A stretch of DNA of 37,697 bases from Lachnospiraceae bacterium UBA7143 (lineage in GTDB: Bacteria; Bacillota; Clostridia; Lachnospirales; Lachnospiraceae): assembly GCA_002491905.1 (NCBI GenBank), contig DKWV01000004.1, forward strand, positions 1 to 37,697, in the 5' to 3' direction. Made by a program: the position numbers and the translations under genes. A model generated the notes under the pieces. The model saw only the letters and a program-made list of their open reading frames with translations, did not search any database and was not told where the DNA came from. This document shows positions 31,729 through 37,697 of the stretch, one piece after another (within the stretch, counting starts at the first letter, position 1; the number at the start of each line of letters is the position of its first letter).

Positions 31729-33114
31729 TTATCGAATCCTGGCAAGCGCCTCCACCGACAGAATCCTTCTGATATTGACCAGAAACAGCACGCTGGCTGT
31801 TGTCGCCGAAATGATATCAGAGACCGGTTCCGCATAGTAAACACCCATCACGCCAAAGAAGTGCGGCAGGATGATCGCTAAAGGAATCAGTAAGATAATT
31901 TTGCGGAGCACGGCGATAAAAAGGGACACCTTCGCCTGCCCCAGAGCCAGAAAGGTGGGCTGTATCCCATTCTGCAGACCGAATACCAGCATTCCCGCCA
32001 TAAAAATCGGCATCACTTTTCCGACCAGCTCCACAAGGGCCGTCTCATTGGTGAAAAACCCGGCGTAAAATTCCGGGAACAGCATGGTAGTCGCCGTGGA
32101 AACCAGCATAAATCCAAAGCACAGGCCGATCATCCAGCGGTAAAGCTGTTTCACTCTGGCAAAGTTTCCCGCGCCGTAATTGTAGCTGACAATCGGCGTC
32201 ATGCCCTGCGTAAAGCCGCCGATGGGCGCGGAAAAAAGCTGCATCACGCTCTGCATAATGGTGAGCGCTCCCACATGGAGATCCCCGCCGTAAGCCTGCA
32301 GCCCGTGGTTTAGCACAATGCTGATAAAGCTCTCCGTAGCGCGCATGATAAAGGGCGATATCCCCAGCGAAAAAATACTGGTCAGAATCTCCCACTCAGG
32401 CTTAAGAAACTTTTTCCTTATCTTTAAGGAGGAGCGCTCACTCAGCAAAAAGCCTGTGACCCACGCCGCGCTTAGCGCCTGTGAGATGACGGTCGCCACC
32501 GCCGCGCCTTTTACACCCATATTCAGGCCGAAGATAAAGATGGGATCCAGAATGATATTCGCCACCGCGCCGATCAGCACAGACAGCATTGCCGTGCCCG
32601 GCCTGCTCTGGCAGATAATAAAGGCATTTAACCCAAGGGCCAGCTCCACAAACAAAGTACCCGCCAGATAAATGTTCAGATAGTCCACCGCATAGCCTAT
32701 AGTCGCGTCGCTCGCGCCGAACTGATAGAGCAGCGGCCTCTGGAACGCATAAAATATGGCCATCAGCGCCACCGTGCAGATCAACAGAAAGCTCACGCTG
32801 TTGCCAAGGATTTTCTCCGCATGGTCCCTGTCCTGCTTTCCCAGCCAGATGGCCGCCAGAGGAGCCGCACCGCTGTTGACAAAGCCTGAAAAGGCGGAGA
32901 TAAACACCGTAATGCAGAAGGTAACGCCCACACCCGTCAGCGCGTTCGCCCCCACTCCCTCCATATGCCCGATATAAATTCTGTCGATAATGCTGTATAA
33001 AATATTGATGATCTGCGCGAGAATGGAGGGCAGCGTCATGCTCGCCATCAGTCTGCCGATGGATTCCGTCGCCATACGCTCCTCGCGGGTCAGTTCCGTT
33101 TGATTTGCCGCCAT
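31729..33114 (-). CDS. MATE family multidrug/metabolite exporter
   Basis: The 461-residue protein has twelve predicted membrane helices, the length of the MATE/NorM-DinF families. Seen are the N-terminal amphipathic part LTREERMATESIGRLMASMT, ILYSIIDRIYIGHMEGVGAN, the APLAAIWLGKQ segment, the NIILDPIFIFGLNMGVKGAA repeat motif and IGGFTQGMTPIVSYNYGAGN in the second half. MATE proteins export cationic drugs or metabolites against Na+ or H+. The ATG at 33114 follows AAAAGGGAAGACGT. The longer ORF from 33327 overlaps the promoter and the divergent lipase gene. A palindrome sits in the promoter spacer. Confidence 0.93.
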   Translation of the reverse strand: MAANQTELTREERMATESIGRLMASMTLPSILAQIINILYSIIDRIYIGHMEGVGANALTGVGVTFCITVFISAFSGFVNSGAAPLAAIWLGKQDRDHAEKILGNSVSFLLICTVALMAIFYAFQRPLLYQFGASDATIGYAVDYLNIYLAGTLFVELALGLNAFIICQSRPGTAMLSVLIGAVANIILDPIFIFGLNMGVKGAAVATVISQALSAAWVTGFLLSERSSLKIRKKFLKPEWEILTSIFSLGISPFIMRATESFISIVLNHGLQAYGGDLHVGALTIMQSVMQLFSAPIGGFTQGMTPIVSYNYGAGNFARVKQLYRWMIGLCFGFMLVSTATTMLFPEFYAGFFTNETALVELVGKVMPIFMAGMLVFGLQNGIQPTFLALGQAKVSLFIAVLRKIILLIPLAIILPHFFGVMGVYYAEPVSDIISATTASVLFLVNIRRILSVEALARIR

Positions 33115-33149
33115 ACGTCTTCCCTTTTCTTTCGGTCTGTTCGTATGTA

Positions 33150-33178
33150 ATATTACCCGAACCGGTTCAAAATTGCAA
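33150..33178 (-). promoter_or_regulatory. MATE promoter with palindromic operator in its spacer
   Basis: Minus-strand TTGCAA (33178-33173), 17 bp and TAATAT (33155-33150). The perfect palindrome GAACCGGTTC (33159-33168) is centred in the spacer, the usual position for a repressor that blocks RNA polymerase. The remaining 33179-33298 before the lipase shows no further gene. Confidence 0.55.
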
Positions 33179-33298
33179 CCGTCCGCCGCTTCCCGGCAAT
33201 ACCCGGCAGCGGTACTTTTCGGTTTTCTTTCCCTCCCTGTTATGCTATCATTGATTCGATGACAGCTTTTCAACAGACGATACCAGACGGAGATACTT

Positions 33299-34540
33299 AT
33301 GAAAAATTCAGATAAAATACTTTCCATGCTGACCGGTCAGAAAACCGCTATCCGCCGCAACAAGATACTCGCCGGCGGCGTTGCCCGACTAAAACTTTTT
33401 CTTGTCACTACCGTTACAGGATCCGCACTTCTGATCCTGTCTCTTCTGTACCACCTTTTTATAAAACCGCATACAACCACCGGTTTTGCATGGGGTACAG
33501 CCTATTTGACAGAACTGCTCATTTTTATTTTGCTGGAATTCATTCTTTTCTGGAGCGGTATCATCCGCGTCTATACGACCTCCGTACAGCTCGGTATCAA
33601 ATGGCGCATCATCGGTATTGCCTGCGGCTTTATTCCCTTTGTGCATATCTGGGCGCTGTGCAGGATTATCGCCATTACCTCCCGTGAGGCCGCTTTTGAA
33701 AAAGAAAAGTATCTGCTGGATCAGGTGCGTGCAGAAAGCCGGATCTGTGAAACAAAATATCCCCTTCTGCTCGTGCACGGTGTATTTTTCCGGGATTTCC
33801 GCTTCTTTAACTACTGGGGGAGAATCCCCTATGCCCTGAAACAGAACGGCGCCGTCGTCTACTACGGCAGCCAGCAGTCCGCCGCCTCCGTTGCCTCCTG
33901 CGGGCAGGAACTGGCGGAGCGCATCCGCTCGATCGTACAGGAAACCGGCTGTGGGAAAGTAAATATCATCGCCCACTCCAAGGGCGGACTGGACAGCCGC
34001 TATGCCATCAGCGCCTGCGGCGTCTCCTCCTGTGTGGCCAGTCTGACTACCATCAACACCCCGCACAGGGGCTGTATCTTTGCGGACTACCTGTTGGACA
34101 AAATACCGGCAAAGGTTCAGAAAAGCGTGGCCCGAAAGTACAATACCGCACTGAAAAAATTCGGCGATTCCAATCCCGATTTTCTCTCCGCCGTGCAGGA
34201 CCTCACGGCTTCCGCCTGCGCCCACAGAAACGAAAAACTGCCCGACTGCCCCGACGTATACTACCAGAGTGTGGGCAGTCAGATGAACCGCGCTTCAAGC
34301 GGCAGATTCCCGCTTAATATGGCCTACCCGCTGGTCAGACATTTCGACGGCGCTAACGATGGGCTTGTATCTCTGGAAAGCGCCTGCTGGGGAGAACATT
34401 TCACACAGCTTGCCACTCCCGAGGGGCGGGGCATTTCCCACGGTGATATGATCGACTTAAACAGGGAAAATATTCCCGGCTTTGACATGCGGGAGTTTTA
34501 TGTAAACCTTGTTGCGGATTTAAAAAACAGGGGCTTTTGA
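33299..34540 (+). CDS. Membrane-anchored lipase/esterase (alpha/beta hydrolase)
   Basis: The 413-residue protein has about three hydrophobic helices in its first 125 residues (SALLILSLLYHLFI, ELLIFILLEFILFW, IGIACGFIPFVHIWALC) followed by a lipase fold. Catalytic elements: the oxyanion region LLLVHGVFFRDFRFF, the nucleophile elbow IIAHSKGGLDSRYA (Ser), DGANDGLVSLES (Asp) and GRGISHGDMID (His). It resembles LipA/EstA-like triacylglycerol lipases. The substrate is unknown; the membrane part would hold the enzyme at the membrane. ACGGAGATACTT precedes the ATG. It is divergent from the MATE gene. Confidence 0.88.
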   Translation: MKNSDKILSMLTGQKTAIRRNKILAGGVARLKLFLVTTVTGSALLILSLLYHLFIKPHTTTGFAWGTAYLTELLIFILLEFILFWSGIIRVYTTSVQLGIKWRIIGIACGFIPFVHIWALCRIIAITSREAAFEKEKYLLDQVRAESRICETKYPLLLVHGVFFRDFRFFNYWGRIPYALKQNGAVVYYGSQQSAASVASCGQELAERIRSIVQETGCGKVNIIAHSKGGLDSRYAISACGVSSCVASLTTINTPHRGCIFADYLLDKIPAKVQKSVARKYNTALKKFGDSNPDFLSAVQDLTASACAHRNEKLPDCPDVYYQSVGSQMNRASSGRFPLNMAYPLVRHFDGANDGLVSLESACWGEHFTQLATPEGRGISHGDMIDLNRENIPGFDMREFYVNLVADLKNRGF

Positions 34541-34555
34541 TATAAGCCCCTGTTT
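34525..34555. terminator. Bidirectional terminator between lipase and chemoreceptor
   Basis: AAACAGGGGCTT (34525-34536) and its exact complement (34544-34555) form a 12-bp stem that overlaps the lipase stop codon; A/T runs flank both sides. Confidence 0.85.
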
Positions 34556-34581
34556 CAACCTCATCTTTTCTAACATGTAAC

Positions 34582-36282
34582 TTACGATAAGAACGACTGC
34601 AGATTCTGATTCAGATCCTCCGCAAGCCCTGTCAGATCCGAACTCAGTTCCGTAATGCCCTTAATCTCCTCCTGCATCTGCCCCGCGGCTTCCGCCGTCA
34701 CCTGCGCCGTGCCGACGTTGGTCATGGAGGACTGTGCCAGCTCTTCTATGACATTAGACATATTGTCCTTTGCGCGGTTCATGGACCGAATATTCTGCTG
34801 CATATTATTCTCTTTGTCCGTCACCATATTGATGCTGCGGTCCAGTTCCCCAAAGATATCCTTTGTTCTGGTTACCTTATCCTCCTGAGATTTCAGCACT
34901 TCGCCGATCAGATTCATGGCCGCCAGGTTTTCTTCCGTCCTCTCCACCAGATCCTTGATATTCTCTCCGATCTGTGCCGCCGAATGGTTGGATTCCTCCG
35001 CCAGTTTCTGAATCTGCTGCGCCACCACCGCAAATCCCCTTCCGGCATCCCCGGCTCTCGCCGCCTCAATGCTGGCATTGAGCGCCAGAAGGTTGGTCTC
35101 CTCCGCTATGTTGGTGATATACTCCGTCACACTCTTAATCTGCTTGACAGATTCATTTGTCGTATCTGTCTGATTTCGGATTTCCTGCACCGTATCCTGA
35201 GCTTTTTTGCTGCTTTCCTCCAAGTCATGCAGAATGTCCGCGCTCTCCTTGGACATATCTTCCATGTCTCTGGAAATCTGATTGATTCCTTCAATCTGCA
35301 CCAGCATTTCCTCTATCGCCTGCTTCGTGGCCTCCACATCCTGTGCCGCCTGCGTGGTGCCGCTCTGCTGCCGGTCTGCCGTGGAAGCAATCTGCTCCAC
35401 ACTCTCACTCATACTTACCGCTGCCTGCGTAGTACTTTCAGAGGTTCTGTTCAGCCTCTCAACAGCCTCCGTCAGTTTCAAGGTTCCCCGGCGGATATCA
35501 TTCATAATATCATAAATCTTCAAACGCAGCCTCTCCGTGCAGGACGCCAGATCCCCAAATTCATCCCCGCGCTTGTTTTCAGAAAGACGCTCATCCTCAA
35601 ACTGCCCGTTAGATACCTTGGAAAGCACCTCCCTCACGTTGTGGAGCACTTTGGTCAGGCCGCCGATATACCAGTAAATAAAGCCGCCCACCGCCAGAAG
35701 CACCACCAGCGCAATCACAACGCTGATCATCACATACCTTTTTATAATACCGTCAAACTCCTCCGTCGGGAGGGACGCCATCATTGCGCCCGTCACGGTG
35801 CCGTCACCCGGCTGCACAATGGGAATCAGATAGGCATGACACATTTTCCCGTCAATTTCAATATTGCGGTACCAGAGCTGCGCCCCCTGGTTCAGCGTGT
35901 AATTGGTAATGTTCGCGCCCGCCTTCATACCGTACCATCTGTCTCCGCCCTCATTTGTAACGGAAGTCATGACAGCCGTGTCACCAAAGAAAAACGTGAT
36001 ATCTACGCCCGTCTGCTCTTTCAGTTCGTCTACGATGCCCGTCTCCTGTGAGATATTAAAGTTCATGCCCCTCCAGACATTTCCGTCCGCCTTCATGGCA
36101 TAATCGCCGTAGCCCTGACTGTTGTACAGACTCATGGCCGCCAGCGCATTGGATTTTAAGCTGTTTCTCGTCTCCTTATACATACCGCTCTCAAACTGAA
36201 TCAGCCCGATAAACAAGAGCAGAATGCCGTACACCAGCATCGGGATACAGTACAAGGTAAACATTTTCTGTTTAAATTTCAT
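34582..36282 (-). CDS. Methyl-accepting chemotaxis protein
   Basis: The 566-residue receptor has a first membrane helix (residues about 8-30), an extracellular single-Cache-like sensor (about 31-182, with VDITFFFGDTAVMTSV), a second helix (about 185-210, VIALVVLLAVGGFIYWY), a HAMP segment and a long cytoplasmic coiled coil. The hairpin tip EETNLLALNASIEAARAGDA plus GRGFAVVAQQIQKLAEES is diagnostic of receptors signalling to CheA and CheW. Glutamine and glutamate sites in the coils can be methylated. AGGAGAGAGATGCGAT precedes the ATG. It begins 14 bp after the sugar-binding lipoprotein, so the two probably work together in sensing. Confidence 0.96.
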   Translation of the reverse strand: MKFKQKMFTLYCIPMLVYGILLLFIGLIQFESGMYKETRNSLKSNALAAMSLYNSQGYGDYAMKADGNVWRGMNFNISQETGIVDELKEQTGVDITFFFGDTAVMTSVTNEGGDRWYGMKAGANITNYTLNQGAQLWYRNIEIDGKMCHAYLIPIVQPGDGTVTGAMMASLPTEEFDGIIKRYVMISVVIALVVLLAVGGFIYWYIGGLTKVLHNVREVLSKVSNGQFEDERLSENKRGDEFGDLASCTERLRLKIYDIMNDIRRGTLKLTEAVERLNRTSESTTQAAVSMSESVEQIASTADRQQSGTTQAAQDVEATKQAIEEMLVQIEGINQISRDMEDMSKESADILHDLEESSKKAQDTVQEIRNQTDTTNESVKQIKSVTEYITNIAEETNLLALNASIEAARAGDAGRGFAVVAQQIQKLAEESNHSAAQIGENIKDLVERTEENLAAMNLIGEVLKSQEDKVTRTKDIFGELDRSINMVTDKENNMQQNIRSMNRAKDNMSNVIEELAQSSMTNVGTAQVTAEAAGQMQEEIKGITELSSDLTGLAEDLNQNLQSFLS

Positions 36283-36296
36283 ATCGCATCTCTCTC

Positions 36297-37355
36297 CTAC
36301 ATGGAATCCGCAGTGATAACCGTCACTCCCGTATCCGTTTTCGTGTTAGTGTCCGTATAAGTTCCCTCCAGCGCCTGCACGGCAATGACCATACCGTCAT
36401 GCCCCATACGCTCCGGATTCTGCTGCATGGTCGCATAGGCCGTGCCGTCTGCAATCAGCGCAAGCATGGCATCTGACGTGTCAAATCCCACAACCAGGTC
36501 ATCCTTCCCGGATTCCTTGACCGCCTCGCCCGCCGCAACGGAAGTGCCTTCGTTGGTTCCGAAATACGCCACGTATCCCTGCCCCTGTCCTGCCGTCACG
36601 GCATTCTTGATATTGGCAGCGTCATCCATCATATATACCGTATCAGCCAGCACAAAATCGCTGCCCTCAAAAGCCGCGCGGAACCCGGTCTCCCTCGCCA
36701 CGCAGGAAGCCGTGTCCTGTGTCACTCCAAAGACTCCGATCGTACCGGATGTGATCCCTCTGTCCGCCAGCGCCGTCTTCATGCTTTCCGCCGCCGTCTT
36801 TCCCGCCGCCTCATTGTCGGTCGCCAATGCGGTCACACAGTCGAAGCTCGCCGCACTGTCCACGTAGATAATCTTGCAGCCCGCATCAGCCGCCTTCTGT
36901 AAGCTGGCATTAACCCCATCTGCGCTGTTCGCCGCAATCAGGATGGCATCAGCCCCCTCCGACACCGCCTGGTCCACACAGGCGCTCTGCAGAGCGTCGT
37001 CATGGGTATCAGGTCCGATCCATTTATATGTAATATTTCCCAGTTCATCTGCCGCCTGCTTGCACCCTTTATCAATCGACTGCCAGTAACTGTCCGCCAG
37101 ATCCATCGTAATCAGGTACACGGTATGCGCCTCGCCGGACCCCGCCGCAGGCTGTGTCTCCTGCGCTCCCGCATCCGGCGTTTCCGCCGCCGCTGCCGCA
37201 GGTTCCGCCGCCGCTGCCACCCCGCCGTTTACGGCAGCTGAAGGCTGCATCGGCGTATCCGGCATAATGATCTCAGGATCACCAGCCTGTCCGCAACCGG
37301 AGAGCAGCAGCCCCGTCACGACCGATATGCCGATTATTTTCTGTAATTTATACAT
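36297..37355 (-). CDS. Substrate-binding lipoprotein (type 1 periplasmic-binding fold, sugar type)
   Basis: The 352-residue protein begins MYKLQKIIGISVVTGLLLSG with a lipobox LSGC (Cys21), so it is a lipoprotein anchored outside the membrane. A low-complexity Ala/Pro/Glu linker (about residues 35-75) is followed by a binding domain of the RbsB type: VYLITMDLADSYWQSIDKGC, DALQSACVDQAVSEGADAIL, TDNEAAGKTAAESM, YFGTNEGTSVAAGE and DLVVGFDTSDAML. It should bind a sugar or similar ligand. No ABC permease or ATPase follows. The next gene is a chemoreceptor. GGGAGGAGAACAC precedes the ATG at 37355. Confidence 0.93.
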   Translation of the reverse strand: MYKLQKIIGISVVTGLLLSGCGQAGDPEIIMPDTPMQPSAAVNGGVAAAAEPAAAAAETPDAGAQETQPAAGSGEAHTVYLITMDLADSYWQSIDKGCKQAADELGNITYKWIGPDTHDDALQSACVDQAVSEGADAILIAANSADGVNASLQKAADAGCKIIYVDSAASFDCVTALATDNEAAGKTAAESMKTALADRGITSGTIGVFGVTQDTASCVARETGFRAAFEGSDFVLADTVYMMDDAANIKNAVTAGQGQGYVAYFGTNEGTSVAAGEAVKESGKDDLVVGFDTSDAMLALIADGTAYATMQQNPERMGHDGMVIAVQALEGTYTDTNTKTDTGVTVITADSM

Positions 37356-37389
37356 GTGTTCTCCTCCCTTACTATAATTAGTCTTTTCT

Positions 37390-37418
37390 ATTATATGAAA
37401 TTTGTTAAATACAGTCAA
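37390..37418 (-). promoter_or_regulatory. Promoter of the binding-protein/chemoreceptor unit
   Basis: Minus-strand TTGACT (37418-37413), 17 bp and TATAAT (37395-37390), near consensus, with a short leader to AAGGGAGGAG. The 37356-37697 stretch has no gene: it holds this promoter, an AT-rich spacer, a terminator and the tRNA remnant. Confidence 0.8.
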
Positions 37419-37503
37419 ATTATTTTGAAATAGTGTCCTATATTTTGTGCATCTTTTACAATAATGAGAGATGTTTTGCAAAAATGAAAGATTAAAAAAG
37501 ACT

Positions 37504-37533
37504 AAAAAAAGAAGCGCACCTTTCATGCACTTC
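37504..37533 (-). terminator. Terminator downstream of the tRNA remnant
   Basis: The hairpin GAAGTGCA...TGCGCTTC (minus strand, 37533-37511) is followed by seven T (37510-37504), as expected after a tRNA gene. Confidence 0.75.
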
Positions 37534-37539
37534 TTAAAC

Positions 37540-37565
37540 TGCGGATAACAGGACTTGAACCTGAT
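37540..37565 (-). pseudogene. 3' end of a tRNA gene (T-arm and acceptor strand only), possible attachment site
   Basis: The minus strand reads CAGG-TTCAAGT-CCTG (37563-37549), a T-stem and loop with the invariant TTC-A-A-x-x-C, followed by TATCCGC-A (37547-37540) as the acceptor 3' strand and discriminator base. Upstream there is no matching GCGGATA 5' acceptor strand, D-arm or anticodon arm in about 130 bp. A lone tRNA 3' end is typical of one end of an integrated element. Confidence 0.6.
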
Positions 37566-37697
37566 TTTCATATATACCGAAAATGGCGTATTTACCGAAA
37601 GCCGCATAAACACTGACATTACAGATACATATTAATAGACTGGAATATGAAAAAATGCTCCAAAATATACTGCTTTGTATGACTATGCAACATGAAA
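37566..37697. other. AT-rich end of window, no gene seen
   Basis: These 132 bp are AT-rich with no supported gene. If the tRNA remnant is an attachment site, this is where the integrated element would begin. Confidence 0.4.

Noticed and set aside
34984..36051. 355-codon open frame on the plus strand
   Set aside because: Antisense shadow of the chemoreceptor, which has clear family motifs.
37540..37697. Complete tRNA gene
   Set aside because: Only the T-arm and 3' acceptor strand are present; no D-arm, anticodon arm or 5' acceptor strand could be built.

Overview
The window looks like chromosome of a motile Lachnospiraceae-type Clostridium (Firmicutes). The grounds are strong AGGAGG ribosome-binding sites, an rpmG-secE-nusG-rplK-rplA cluster with a zinc-type L33, a pyrophosphate-type phosphofructokinase, a short flagellin next to csrA, and a carboxyltransferase of the methylmalonyl-CoA decarboxylase type. 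Most of it is ordinary chromosome in short operons on both strands. No CRISPR array, rRNA gene or intact tRNA gene was seen.

Layout, left to right. 1-4.1 kb (minus): a truncated MFS exporter, an unrecognised 461-residue protein and a membrane-anchored CapA-type phosphoesterase. 4.1-6.9 kb: a MocR-type regulator divergent from a PLP aminotransferase, with interlocking promoters. 6.9-9.3 kb (minus): rplA, rplK, nusG, secE and rpmG, the last below the 60-residue ORF limit. 9.3-10.9 kb: a FliD-like flagellar protein behind a leader hairpin that masks its ribosome-binding site. 11.0-12.7 kb: a carboxyltransferase with a consensus promoter inside a 12-bp inverted repeat. 12.8-19.8 kb (minus): an apparent operon of a small HTH protein, UDP-galactopyranose mutase and a giant exported Ig-like protein whose reading frame is broken by an 11-G tract. 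20.1-22.3 kb: two tandem glycosyltransferase-TPR paralogues. 22.4-25.8 kb: glycogen phosphorylase and a LacI-type regulator. 25.9-27.3 kb: csrA and flagellin, with a textbook CsrA-binding hairpin in the flagellin leader. 27.5-29.4 kb: a minimal tyrosine recombinase and PPi-phosphofructokinase. 29.6-31.7 kb: a DegV protein, then a Na+/Ca2+-exchanger-family protein behind what I read as a yybP-ykoY (Mn2+) riboswitch with its own terminator. 31.7-34.5 kb: a MATE exporter divergent from a membrane-anchored lipase-like hydrolase. 34.6-37.4 kb (minus): a sugar-binding lipoprotein and a chemoreceptor as a two-gene unit. The right edge carries the 3' end of a tRNA gene plus its terminator, without the 5' half, which suggests an integration scar.

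Three themes stand out. First, surface and motility: flagellin, FliD-like protein, csrA, chemoreceptor, glycosyltransferases, UDP-Galf supply and the giant exported protein. Second, post-transcriptional control: two GGA-loop hairpins next to ribosome-binding sites and a metal riboswitch. Third, a possible contingency locus: loss of one G (11 to 10) would join the signal peptide to the 1.8-kb-residue exported protein, so this sequence may be an OFF variant. The latter and the CsrA-type leaders are the best candidates for follow-up.
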